Source: Linyphia triangularis (taxonomy: Eukaryota > Arthropoda > Arachnida > Araneae > Linyphiidae). From it: a DNA stretch of 64,000 nucleotides. Position numbers and translations under genes: made by a program. The stretch spans positions 55,502,487 to 55,566,486 of the forward strand of contig OZ021727.1 in NCBI GenBank assembly GCA_963978545.1. Direction: 5' to 3'. The notes beneath the pieces were generated by a model that was given only the letters and a program-made list of their open reading frames with translations, had not been told where the DNA came from and ran no database searches. This document shows, in pieces, positions 47,611 through 57,883 of the stretch; within the stretch, counting starts at the first letter, position 1, and every line of letters starts with the position of its first letter.

Positions 47611-48874
47611 TTAACCCGGGAGAACGCGCGCCTAAGATACGAACACGGACGCGCGCGCGGGGTCCAAATGGACCCCTCCTACATAAATCAGTTAATGCTA
47701 ATTTTTGCATAATATTTAACGTCAGCATGATTATAAAACTAATATTTATGAATTTTCGAAATTTTTAATACTACTAATTATTTGAATATATACACTTGTT
47801 GGGTATAGATTGACGAAATCCGCAACGTCCCCGAAAAGCTAAAAGTTTTTCTTCAATGGTGACATATTCCCCAACACAGTAAGAGTCTTTACATTTCTTT
47901 ATGAAAATTTGAAAATTGTTTCTGATAGCAGCAAGTTTGTCTTCTTTTTGTCTTTCTTCCCTTGTGATGATGTTGTCAAACCTCAGGCATCTTAAAATAA
48001 ATAAAAATCGCTTGTACGACATAGTGGCAGGAAAAATTTCGATTCCTGTACCATCTGTATCCCATAGGTCACGGACGTTCAGGTGCGACGATTTGTGCAA
48101 ACCACACAAATATAATAGTCCAAACAACGCTCGTATTTCAAATTCGTCAGTTTCTTTGGCATCTCTCGTTCTGGAAAATTTCGATGATATTCTTTTAATG
48201 TAAATATTTGTACAAATAATTATTTCATCCATAATTTCACTGTCTATAAAAATTTCCCAAGCTTCATTCGGCGTTGTCACATTTTTTGCAGCCAATCTTG
48301 GTCCTGGTAGTTGCGAAATGATGTTGTGTGCACGCGTTCGAACGTCAGTTTTAAATTTTTCTTTCTTCCACAATGTACATTTATCTTTTCCCAGAAAATC
48401 CTTTTTGTTGGAAATATCCTCTTCTACGTCGGTATCCAAATCCAGTTCTGATTCTGAATCATGATTACTCAAATTCTTATGATCAGAACAAGCTTCTTCA
48501 TCAGAAATAGGGTCTTCATCACTTTCAACCTCATTCAAAAGTATTCTCAGTCTTTCCATCTCTTTTTCGTATGGAGTCGACATGGCGAAGCCAACAAATA
48601 ACGTCCGTACACTGAAAGTAGCAGCCGATGAATGCAGATAATTCGGCTAACGCGGGAAGTCGCGCGGGGTCCAGACATACCCCAAACGTGACAACCCTTT
48701 TGTTAAAAAAGAAATAATGACCCTAAGGAATTTTTGACACCTGGTAGAGGTTAAAGGTCTTGGAAAAGTAGACTACTGAAAAGCAGGGCTGGTCAAGATC
48801 AAACATTTAATAGAAATTCCTTTTTAAAATCACGTGGGGTCCATATGGACCCCGGGCGCGTCCTGCCGGGTTAA
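47611..48874 (-). mobile_element. piggyBac-type DNA transposon nested in the gypsy pol gene
   Basis: The element is bounded by TTAA on both sides (47611-47614 and 48871-48874), the piggyBac target. Terminal inverted repeats read cccgggagaacgcgc on the left and the complement of cccggcaggacgcgc on the right. Each end also has a subterminal palindrome, ggggtccaaatggacccc (about 47659-47676) and ggggtccatatggacccc (about 48846-48863). Only part of the transposase is present, so the copy is internally deleted and non-autonomous. It is GC-richer than the surrounding DNA at both termini. Confidence 0.9.
47774..48583 (-). pseudogene. piggyBac-like transposase, N-terminal 269 residues
   Basis: ATG start with an acidic N-terminal region (about residues 1-75, Asp/Glu-rich), then the DDE_Tnp_1_7-type domain with ALFGLLYLCGLHKSSHLNVR, RFLFILRCLRFDN and VTIEEKLLAFRGRCGFRQSI. 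Family members are usually more than twice this length. The frame ends right after the FRQ-IPNK block, so the later catalytic Asp residues and the C-terminal Cys-rich domain are missing. At the first catalytic position the family has Asp-Glu, whereas here the sequence is Glu-Glu. This fragment cannot transpose by itself. Confidence 0.85.
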
Positions 48875-49211
48875 GCTAGGCAGGATGTAATCTACGTGGC
48901 CGGGAAAATACAGGCGGACCTTCTGTTTCAATAAAATGCCTCGTGTTATGAGGAAATACTCCCGCAAATGGGCGGGGTCGAGTAAGGTTGGGGAATTCTT
49001 TTAAAATATCATGTACACATGAACCACTTGCAATAGTTTTAATTGATATAGGCGGTCCATGATAAGATCTTCCTGAAGATGTTAATGACGTTAAAGGATC
49101 AATGAGCTTTTTGTTTTTAATGTCAACAACCAGACCAAAATTTTCTAAGTAATCAGATCCAATTATAGGCTTTGTTACGTCGGCAACAGTAAATTCCCAC
49201 CTAAATGGACG
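48875..49211 (-). pseudogene. Ty3/gypsy protease-RT linker
   Basis: Between protease and RT the minus strand contains HFIETEGPPVFSRPRRLHPA, the linker that precedes RT in this clade, followed by a TAG and then the piggyBac insertion. After the insertion the same frame resumes as LKIAKQEFQYM. Confidence 0.65.
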
Positions 49212-49493
49212 TCACAAGTTTAAATTTAATTCCATCATTTTTGTCCCATACGTAGCGATTTTAGAATCATTGGCGGCAAAGAGATATATGGGCGAAGGTT
49301 TATTATTTCCGCATTGAGGTATAATGGAAATATCAGCTCTAGAATCAACCAGAAATTTCATGCCACTGTTAAGATCCGAAATAAACAAACGACGGCTTAT
49401 ATGTTTGGTGTTAGGGCCATCATCGCAAGCCGCTACTGCAACTGGCCCTGCGCGTTTCCCGACGCATTTTGAAAGGAACATGAAGAGTTGCAC
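49212..49493 (-). pseudogene. Ty3/gypsy aspartic protease, altered active site
   Basis: This frame overlaps the end of gag by about 60 nt, implying a programmed or accidental shift between gag and pol. The only start is a TTG, so it is not an independent gene. The core reads FLVDSRADISIIP, where the family has D(S/T)GA, so Gly of the catalytic triad is Arg. The frame ends in LNLNL near 49212. Confidence 0.75.
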
Positions 49494-50263
49494 TTAAGAG
49501 CCCTTGCTCCAAACTTACAATGATACCAGCAAATACTTCTATTATTTAAATTGTTTTGTGTACTGTGGGGAGTTGCGGAACGATTACGGGAAGTTGCGTT
49601 TCTACGGTAGTTATTACGCCCGCGTGAATGGCTGCGTCCATGATTTAATCCAAAATTCTTACTCAGTCGCTCAAGTTTTCGACTCAATTCAGAGATTTGA
49701 CCTTTCAATTCAGAGAGGGTAGTATTTTCTGACACTACAGTTGAGTATGAATTGCTAGGTTCAGCCAATTCTGCAACTTTATCGGCAAGCATTGCCAACT
49801 TATCTAACTCATCCCCACTTATGGCAAGTACGGTTTGAATGTTTTTCGGAAGTCGTTGCAACCATAAATTTTTCAAAAATTCTTCACCTACTTTGCCATG
49901 CGACAGTTCCTTCATACGACGTAATAAGATGCTTGGCTTTTGGTCTCCAAGTTGTAAATCCTCCAACAGAATTTTTGCCTCTTTGGCAGCTGAGTGTTGA
50001 AACAAATCCATAAGCCGCGTTTTTAAAGTAGGTTTTTCATCAGGACATTCAAGAACCAAATCACTAACTAAAGCAAAAATTTCATTATCTAGCGCGTTAA
50101 TTAAATAGTTGTATTTAGAAGTTTCGCTTCTAATTTGATTAATTGAAAATGCAGCATCGAGTTGCGCTAAAAATAACTTTATATTTCCCTTATGAAATAC
50201 CGTTAATTTTATATGCACGCGGTTAATTTCCACATTTTCAGCAGCGTTATCAGCAACAGACAT
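49433..50263 (-). CDS. Ty3/gypsy Gag, CHCC-type
   Basis: A 276-codon ATG frame. Residues about 20-150 form the capsid-like helical region (contains FLAQLDAAFSINQIRSE and KTRLMDLFQHSAAKEAKILL). A coiled segment follows (LSELKGQISELSRKLERL), then an Arg/Ser-rich basic stretch, then a C-terminal zinc finger of CHCC type (CWYH...C...C). It packages the element RNA. The frame appears intact, unlike pol. Confidence 0.85.
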   Translation of the reverse strand: MSVADNAAENVEINRVHIKLTVFHKGNIKLFLAQLDAAFSINQIRSETSKYNYLINALDNEIFALVSDLVLECPDEKPTLKTRLMDLFQHSAAKEAKILLEDLQLGDQKPSILLRRMKELSHGKVGEEFLKNLWLQRLPKNIQTVLAISGDELDKLAMLADKVAELAEPSNSYSTVVSENTTLSELKGQISELSRKLERLSKNFGLNHGRSHSRGRNNYRRNATSRNRSATPHSTQNNLNNRSICWYHCKFGARALKCNSSCSFQNASGNAQGQLQ

Positions 50264-50597
50264 TTTGACTTAAAAACAGAAGTAGTTGGAAAAATCAAAA
50301 CGAAACCAAAATAAAATAATGCAATTAAGAAATAAAGCAATCACCACTCCGAAAGAATGAATGAATTAATGTCAAATCCCTACCTTGTTCTCTCTGCCGT
50401 GGACTTCAATGCAGCGATACTTCGGGTTTCACCATGTGTATTCATTCAAACGACGTATATCCATTTGGAAAGTTGGTTTTCATCATTTCAAATCGTTTAA
50501 AAGTCAGGCAATGTGATAATTCTTTATCACCACAGTTGTAATGCTCACCATTTCGCTCATAAGTTTTTAAAATGTTCGTTAATACACAGGTCACCAC
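50264..50597 (-). other. Ty3/gypsy 5' leader with primer-binding site
   Basis: Untranslated leader between the 5' LTR and gag. The minus strand reads tggtgacc two bases after the LTR, the proposed tRNA-Trp primer site; the match fades after 8 nt. Confidence 0.6.
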
Positions 50598-50878
50598 TGT
50601 TACGTTTATGCTTATCGGTTTGGTTTTATTTAAGTAGAGATCATCGATGAACATTGACAAGCACATAACTAACTTGAAAATATAAAGGACATTACTTGTT
50701 GAAAATAAAAGTTGTTCTTAACAGTGCAAATTTAATTTTAGAAAGTTGTTATGTCATGACTGTCTGATTAGTTCGCTAGTTAAGTTCGTAGCGCGTTGCC
50801 CGGGAGTTCTGAGTCATCTGATGTTGCCTGCCGGGTTGAGTTGTTGCTTTAGAGAGTTGGTGGGCATGTGACACCACA
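50598..50878 (-). repeat. Ty3/gypsy 5' LTR
   Basis: 281 bp, nearly identical to 44781-45061. The AATT target duplication follows at 50879-50882. Confidence 0.92.
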
Positions 50879-51038
50879 AATTGTTTTCGTGAAGTCAGTT
50901 TTTTCTGGAAAGGAAGGATGAGTCATGTTAGGTGATCAAGTTTCGAATGAAAGCATGTGAGCTCTTCTCTCCTGAAATGGGGAAACATAGTTGATTCTCT
51001 AATTTGGTTTCAATGTTAAGAAACCACAGTCAATGATG

Positions 51039-52540
51039 CAATGGCGGATCCAGCCATGGGGGGCGCGCGCCCCTCCCTCAGCTTTAGTCTATATATATTT
51101 TTTTAAATAAGTTCACGTAACAAACATATTTCGACCTTCATCTAATTTCCGAAAAAAACAACAACAAAAAAGCTTAATTTTGGATCAAAGTTCTTTTTAT
51201 AGCCTTCTCTCTTCTCATTCAAACGGACGTTGAAAGACTGTACAAGCATTCAAACCTCCACGCCCTTGATCTTGAAGACATCTTCACGACACTTCAAAAC
51301 ACATCCCTTTCTGTTAAAAGTATCCTGGGATCGAATTATCAATAAATATTCTTCCCGTCCTGCAGGACCAAAGATACCTTTTTCTGTCGGCTGGGAGGAA
51401 GAGATTTTAACTCTCACATGCGTAATGTTCAACGCCAACTAGGGGGAGGGGGGGGGGGGATGACCATTTGGGTTACCCTCCCTCCTCGTTAATTGCTGCC
51501 TTCATTCAGCTGGACATGGTAATTGGCTAAACTTTAAAGTTATGATAGAAAGGAAGAAAAAGGTTGTTTATAAACTGCATAAGAAATCGTCCAGCTCTAG
51601 CTCGTGATTGTGTTTCGGCTTGTAAATAAGCACCATGTTTGAATTCAGATTAAAAATCCTCCTTTGCAACATCACAAGAAAGGTATGCCAATTTTTTACA
51701 AGAAATAGACTTGAAAACAGTTTTCTAAAAAGTATTATCTGTGTAAAGTAGCAGTACTCGGTGGGTGTCCACGGGGAGCAGGAAGATTTACTTTTTTTAG
51801 TGATTATTTCGGGGGGGGGGGGGGGGGGGTCTTGTTTTACGATATTATAAAATGTCCAATTTAATCACTTTACTTTTTCCTTTAATTTTATTATTAGGCT
51901 TTTTCATGTGTAAGTATAACTATTGGCAATAGAGACTTCGAAACTGGGATTTGTTTTGTAATAACTGATCAATAATTAAATTGTATTTTTTTCTATTGCC
52001 TTATTAAAAATATTACTTATAATTATTAGTAAAAGATTCTTTTTGGAAAACAATTTTTCCCTACATACATTACAATACTCGAGTAGCTATGGATTATCCA
52101 GTAAAACTACGTATTTTTACTTATTAAGCTCACTGCATTAATATTTCATGAATAGGTTAAATTTTGATGTACAATTACTGATTTCCCAGTTTGATGTAAG
52201 TATAATGTAAGGTTTAGTCACAAATAAAAGTAGTAATTCCCTGCTTTCATTGTAATTTCTTCAGTATAATCGATACCTCCGGAAATGTAGCTTGCTAAAA
52301 TGTTCAATATATACGGTACATTTTTAATACAATTTTTTTATTAAATAAAATAGTTAATGAAAAAACAAAAGGGCAGTGTTAACCACCCTACGCTAAGCTG
52401 TCAAGTCGGAGATGTGACGAATGAGGTGGGGTGGAGTGGGGGGGGGGGGGTCAATCAATGGATATGGATGATCTCGAAATATATTTTTTGAACACTGCTT
52501 GTTGCACCCCTTCTTCAGGAAAATACCGGATCCACCATTG
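51039..52540. mobile_element. Non-autonomous hAT-type element, 1.5 kb
   Basis: Its ends are inverted repeats: left caatggcggatcc, right the complement of caatggtggatcc. It is flanked by the perfect 8-bp duplication CAATGATG (51031-51038 and 52541-52548). P-like copies 1 and 2 show the empty site (gtcaatgat). No transposase is present. G-rich runs lie inside (about 51450-51460, 51811-51829 and 52437-52450), one of them near the right end, as in other hAT families with cggatcc termini. Confidence 0.88.
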
Positions 52541-53335
52541 CAATGATGATGCAATGCATTCAATAAATAAAAGTCACAGTTCATAAAGAATTCGTTGTGC
52601 AAAAGAATTAGTTTCCCATAAGACGAAAAAGTGAAACCGAAAGTTATATTTACATGTTACCTAACAATACAAAATTTGTCAGCTATATGTAATTGTGAAT
52701 GTGTAATTATATTATGTATCTGTCCAATTCCTACAATATAGTTATTATAACATACATTAAAATTATGTGCTAAATATTATGCATTAACAATATATTAAAT
52801 TTTTGGAAAGAGAACGAAAAAATTTAATTTCTTGAACATTTGTTAATTATTAAATGGGATTTCCGTTTTATGAAATTGCTCTTATCAATTTTTATCAATT
52901 ATCATTAATTTTAGTCGTATTCAAAATAAGAGATGACATTTTCATTACACTTTTTCAAAGTCATGCTATTCTACTGTGTTTAAGCTCAACACAAAAATTT
53001 GGTCTTGGAAGGAAGATTTAAAAAAAATATTAAATCAATATTTTAAAAAAATGTTAAATCAATTTTTAAAAAAAATTCTAAACCAATTATTTGAATAAGC
53101 ATTATGATACTTAAATAATGAGATTTTCATTATTAAATATTTTTCCATTTTTCATTATCTAGTAATAAATAGTTTTTTTTTATTTGTAATTATTGAAAGG
53201 TGAACTTTGTAAGAATATGTTCGCCTGTAAAATAACATTTTAAAGATAGTAAAGTTCTTTTTAATAAACAGTGTACATTCTTGCTAATGGGTTATTTGTT
53301 CTTTCATAACTAAACTAAATATCTTTTAAAATATC

Positions 53336-53393
<58 letters not shown>

Positions 53394-54019
53394 ACGTTTG
53401 TTTTCATCAGAAAGACAGATCGAGATAGTATTTTATGTGTTTTGTTGCCATTTTTTTTTTTTTAAAGGAATTTAGTAAAGAATATTTTGTAACGCTACCA
53501 CTTTTTGAATTTCTTAAATATTATAAAAATCATAAAATTACTATTCATAGTTATTTTAATGAATAGTTTGAAATAAATAAACCTGTTGTGGGGGCCGAAA
53601 CTTTTTCCTTTATTCAAATTTATAAAATCACCGGTAATTGTATTGCGAACGATGCGGCCACAATCCGTCACGGATGCGGGAAGAATGTGTTGGAAGAACC
53701 CCCACAGTTTCCCGTCGACGGCCAAATAGGTGAACTTCTTGAAGTCAAATTTAATAAAATTATCCCCAACTTTCTTCTTAATGCAGCATATTGCATACAT
53801 TCTAGGGGAAATATGTGAATTTTTTTATAAGATTTATTCATATATTAGTGGATAAAACGCTATTTTTAAAATGCGAAATTTTACACAGTACGCAAGACGT
53901 TTGCTGTGTCTTTTGAATATATGTTACCCATGATGCCTCAAAACATGCAATGTTTTTCTCCAATGAAGGTCAATAGGAAACGCCACCTCTGCTATTATTC
54001 TTTGCTCTATGAATATATA

Positions 54020-54541
54020 TAGTATTTTTAAAACACAAGTTCCAAGAAAATATTAAATTGACATGAGAATTAAAATTCTGTGAGGAAATTGCATAGGACA
54101 CGAATTTTTCAGAAACTGTCAAATCATTTCGGTGTAGAAGGAGTTGCCATTTCAATGCTTTCTCCGAGTGAGGACATAAATCTAAAAAAAAAACAAAAAA
54201 ACTAAACAATAATTGAATGTAAACTAGGGGAGTGGAACATCGTACAACTTTCAACTACACTATAATAATGGTCAGCACATTTAAATTTGACGTGGAATAG
54301 TGTTATAACTATTTCCATTTATTTGAAATAATGGCCCTTTAGTGATATTTTTACAGTTAACTCTTACAATGGAAAAAAAAACTCCCCAATGGCGAATTTG
54401 AGAGAGTACTATTCGAAAATTCTTGCAATATACACCCAAAAAGTTTCTCTGAAAATATTGCCTCCATATATTTTACAATTATATCAAACCCTTTCAATTT
54501 CCATGTGTTTAAGAACATTTTCCTGCTCTCTTTTTTTTTTT

Positions 54542-54587
<46 letters not shown>

Positions 54588-54875
54588 GATTTCTTAAGAA
54601 ATTTCCCTTATCTCGTCGGTTTGGACAACGATTTTGTGGTGAAGTAGCATTTAGATAATTATTCTCACCCAAGACACTTCAACCACTTTTTGTGTTTATT
54701 AATTAATTTTGTGAGGTTTCAATTTTGCGAGGTTTTAATTGTGTAGGCACTGATGGTGATGTATGACTCAGTTTTAAAAGTAAAGGGTCCATTACACCCT
54801 ACTGTCCTCAGCTTCGTTAAAACCAGACGTTTTTGGGAAAGGAATTGTGTTAGGTTAGGGGATATTTGTCGGTAC
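54020..54875. other. Unique flank right of the P-like array
   Basis: Long poly(T) tracts lie at 54531-54547 and 54551-54584. On the minus strand a pyrimidine-rich acceptor-like tract ending in ttttttttag at about 54183 precedes an open stretch (LCPHSEKALKWQLLLHRNDL). This could be an exon, but no matching donor or family is recognised. Confidence 0.3.
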
Positions 54876-55090
54876 TGTTGGGGATGCTAGCAGAGTATAT
54901 GAGAGAATCAACAACACCAAAGGTGCAATTAGTTTATTAAGTCATTATACCACCACGGACACAGGAACACACACATAGGCTAGAACAACACTTTATATAA
55001 GCCAGCCACAAGGCGGCGCTGCAATGCAGTGCAGTCTACAAACAAATAAAAGGGTGGAAATGAGTGACATTGGATAACAATATCCCAACA
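54876..55090 (-). repeat. LTR of a truncated retrotransposon (possibly Copia)
   Basis: 215 bp beginning TGTTGGGGAT and ending ATATCCCAACA. On its right is ctctcccataatg, whose complement is a purine tract, so this is a 3' LTR in minus orientation. A TATA-like ttatataaag lies inside on the minus strand. About 60 nt of adjacent internal sequence reads as a short C-terminal peptide (CLRLLGIDDTVVNFDK, then stop). The second LTR and the rest of the element are absent. TGTTGGGAT ends suggest Copia, without proof. Confidence 0.6.
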
Positions 55091-55434
55091 CTCTCCCATA
55101 ATGTTAACTCATTTATCAAAATTTACAACAGTATCATCAATACCAAGTAATCTTAAACATTTATAATGCTTTCAGGCATGAAAGTGCAAACTAATCAAAA
55201 AGGCTGAACTCTGAATTCAAAATTATCGCACTATCGTCGCGCGAGCCTACACGAAATTTAAGTTATATTAGTCGTAAGCTAGTATAAAATGCTCCCATGG
55301 GAAAAAATGCATCAATAATATAATTTAGTTAACCACATTTAATGCCACATTTTGCATTTAATCATATTTAATATAAGATATATCTGTTAACTAATGAATT
55401 ACACAAATGTAACCATTACCATGGAAGATGTAAG

Positions 55435-55645
55435 AATTCTTTAAAGCTTCCTTTTCTTTCTTTTTTTCAATTTCTTTTACTTTTTTCTCAAATTTCCGCT
55501 CTCGAGCTATTAGTCTCAATTTTCTTTTCAGCAGCTTTCACAGAATCTATGGCTTTTTGCTTTGATACAACCTTATTCACAAAATTGTTTAGTTTTTCTC
55601 TTTTAGCATCCCTTTCACTTTTTTTTTAAATCCAATTATTTTTTA
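55435..55645 (-). pseudogene. Coiled-coil coding relic
   Basis: Two minus-strand frames in succession encode a highly charged helical sequence: LNNFVNKVVSKQKAIDSVKA, then after a frame change ERKFEKKVKEIEKKKEKEAL. The continuity of Lys/Glu heptad-like composition suggests a single decayed gene or exon. No family is recognised. Confidence 0.35.
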
Positions 55646-55737
55646 TAAACATTGTATGAATTCCTTAAATTAGTACACAATTTCTTTTGTACAGTATATA
55701 TATATATACAATATAGTCTACAATATATGTATATAGT

Positions 55738-55815
55738 ACAATATATTATTGAATGACACTGTGAGCTTTAAACTTTTGAAGATGGAGATCGAACCGGAAA
55801 TGCTTCAAAGCTAAA
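55738..55815 (+). mobile_element. Tc1/mariner fragment 1
   Basis: About 80 bp closely matching 56579-56660 (both carry a block like attattgaa-gacactgt and cttttga-gat), which is part of the Tc1-type transposase relic downstream. Only this scrap is present. Confidence 0.6.
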
Positions 55816-56135
55816 ACGTTTTTGGTGTAGGCAATTAGTTCCAATTCAAAGTGAGAGCACAGTGCGTAAACAAACACAACAACTTTTATTTACAACATGA
55901 ACGATTCGGAACGACCTCACTCTCTGATCCTGATGGTCGAGCCGGGAAGCAGACCACCATTCCTCTTGTGGACATGAACATGTGAAGAGCTGCGTGGTTC
56001 TGTCTGATGTTGATAGGCTGTGTGCCGAATGGGTTCTTTGTGAACTTTATCTCCGTAGATCGCTAGATTGTCCATCCTGTTATTAAATGTATTTGTCTAC
56101 CCTACCTCAAGGACTATTTTTTATAAAAAAAAAAC

Positions 56136-56138
<3 letters not shown>
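55816..56138. other. GC-richer insert between Tc1 fragments
   Basis: It starts near tgtaggcaattagttcc and contains an AATAAA on the minus strand (about 55889). It may be LTR-derived, but no partner LTR is present in the window. Confidence 0.25.

Positions 56139-56197
<59 letters not shown>
56139..56197. repeat. AT microsatellite
   Basis: Uninterrupted TA dinucleotides of about 58 bp. Confidence 0.95.
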
Positions 56198-56199
<2 letters not shown>

Positions 56200-56477
56200 T
56201 AATCTTTTTCTTTAACTTTTGAAATATGTTTAATTTGATTCTTTAAAATAAGTTTATAATTAATGCATGTTTTTACAATACGCAGCAAGTATTTAAATTG
56301 AAATATTTAGGATATGTTGTTAAGTGCCATGCAAAAAAAGTTTCCGTACGAAAATTAATTCCGACGACTTCCACCAACAGACTTGCAGTAAATTTTCAAA
56401 ACTGAAGTGTACGCAAGTGTCATGAAAGCATGATAGCAGCAATTGTTTGATTTTAGCTTGTTGCTGATTGTCTTAAA

Positions 56478-56870
56478 ATGGAGTTCCTAAACCTATTCGT
56501 GAATTGATGATTCAGTTTTGAAACGGTGGATTATCTATGAAAAAAATTGTCGAAATCTTTAATGCATTGAAGTCTGTAGTACAATGTATTATTGAAAGAC
56601 ACTGTTAACTTCAAACTTTTGAGGATAGAGTTTGATCCGGAAGATTTTCAAAGCAAAAACTCTTGCATAAAAGAAATTTCCTATTGTAAGGTTCAATACA
56701 ATCCACAAATAAGTACACCTCAAATAGTACATGGCTTAAGATTTGATAAATACATTGAAGACAAATCCCAATTGACAATTTATGTGCACTGGTTAAGACA
56801 TTTTAAGTTGGAATTTCAAGATACACGTACCTATGCTTATTCATTCTACTTAACTTAAATTACTGACAGC
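56478..56870 (+). pseudogene. Tc1/mariner transposase N-terminal region, plus orientation
   Basis: The frame beginning GVPKPIRELMIQF, then (after a stop) NGGLSMKKIVEIFNALKSVV and IERH, matches the first helix-turn-helix of Tc1-like transposases. A second block (VQYNPQISTPQIVHGLRFDK) in another frame matches the second helix-turn-helix. Stops and frameshifts make it inactive. It faces a second fragment in the opposite orientation. Confidence 0.65.
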
Positions 56871-56879
56871 AGCTGCTCT

Positions 56880-57235
56880 TATACACCCCCAAACCATAAC
56901 GCCTCCTTCACCGTGTTTGACAGTTCCACATAAATTATAAGTTAAAATTTGTTAATTTCGTTTTCACCTGACCATAACTCGATCATCTGACTTTTGAATA
57001 TTTAATTTTAATGCATCACTAAAAATAGCTTTGCAAAATCGATGCGCTTTTTTCTATTACATGTACTTCTATAAGGCTTCTCACGGGCTGCAAGTCCAAT
57101 CAGATCCGTTTTTTTAATAACATTTATTACCGTTTGAGATGTCACTTCAATGTTTTTATCAATTTTCAAGCCATGTGCGACTTAAAGTGCATTTATTCAC
57201 GGACTATCTTGAACCTTACTATGCGATATTTCTTT
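56880..57235 (-). pseudogene. Tc1/mariner transposase middle region, minus orientation
   Basis: On the minus strand, a frame with TSQTVINVIKKTDLIGLAA and REKPYRSTCNRKKRIDFAK is followed in other frames by LWSGENEINKF (Tc1: WSDESKFNLF) and TVKEALWFGGV (Tc1: HGGGSVMVWGC). The start of this fragment repeats the second helix-turn-helix segment also present in the plus-oriented fragment, so the two are overlapping pieces of the same family in inverted orientation. Confidence 0.7.
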
Positions 57236-57320
57236 TATAGAAGCGTGTAGTATTGTACTTGTGGCGCTGCGATCTCTGAGTGTTGTGCATGCGGCGCTGC
57301 GATCGCCGTTCTGCGTTCAT
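57236..57320. promoter_or_regulatory. GC-rich DNA at the P-like insertion site, left side
   Basis: A short GC-rich stretch with the repeated unit ggcgctgcgatc (twice, 34 bp apart). Joined to 60198-60380 it forms the pre-insertion sequence, which has promoter-like content. Confidence 0.35.
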
Positions 57321-57439
57321 GTTGCGTCCATCGATATAGATAAACAACTGGATAGACTGCTCCGATGGCAACGCAGGGCGAAAAACGCGCCGGCAGAAAT
57401 ATTTTTTTTCCTGCCACTGGTGGGAAGATTTCCTGAATC

Positions 57440-57513
57440 ATGGTTAACTACTGTGTTCCATATAATTGCAACAACAGCGCAAATCGAAAAAATATCAACA
57501 AGAGTTTTCACGG
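57440..57513 (+). CDS. THAP-domain first exon of the P-like element
   Basis: An ATG opens MVNYCVPYNCNNSANRKNIN and then KSFH, followed by a donor (gg|gtaaat near 57513/57514). The CxxxxC pair and the SFH block match the beginning of a THAP finger. No second exon with the remaining ligands is seen before the deletion junction. Confidence 0.65.
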
Positions 57514-57883
57514 GTAAATAAAAAATAGGTATTTAAATAAGCAAATGTATTTTTTATTATTTTTTATTATTTATTATTGAAAAATATCTTAAATGACCCT
57601 TTTAACATTGATCGCTCGTGGTTAATGGTTGATCTCTTATGTGGCAATTCATATCATAAATAATCTATTTTAAATTCAGAACAAATAGTATTATGATCCA
57701 GAATAAAACACTTGATTTAAATTTATTTAATCCTTGTTTTTATGCTTTTTCAAGGGCATTTGGCAAAGAAATGGAAAATGAAAGCTAAACTAACACTCGC
57801 ACATTGACAGATTTAGGGTGTAATTTTGAAATACGAAACAATTTTTTCTGAGTTAGAAGTCTTTGTATTTTTTTTTTTTTTAT

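Larger units (their letters stand above)
44781..50878 (-). mobile_element. Ty3/gypsy retrotransposon, CsRn1-type
   Basis: A minus-strand element between two 281-bp LTRs that start TGTTACG and end CACCACA. A 4-bp target duplication AATT (44777-44780 and 50879-50882) matches the empty site in P-like copies 1 and 2. The sequence after the 5' LTR begins tggtgacc, matching the tRNA-Trp-type primer site of the CsRn1 clade over its first 8 nt. The Gag zinc finger is CHCC (CWYHCKFGARALKCNSSC), a CsRn1 hallmark. A purine tract (ggcagggggatac) abuts the 3' LTR. Pol is broken by stops and a frameshift and by a piggyBac insertion. The LTRs differ at about three positions. Confidence 0.92.
44327..54011 (+). 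mobile_element. P-like THAP element, copy 3, split by two later insertions
   Basis: It begins catagaccaaag at 44327 and ends ctttgctctatg at 54011. It is flanked by AATATATA on both sides (44319-44326 and 54012-54019). Removing the Ty3/gypsy element (44781-50878) and the hAT-type element (51039-52540) leaves about 2.1 kb that aligns along its length with copies 1 and 2. It is more diverged than they are and has an expanded AT microsatellite at about 53337-53390. Confidence 0.85.
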
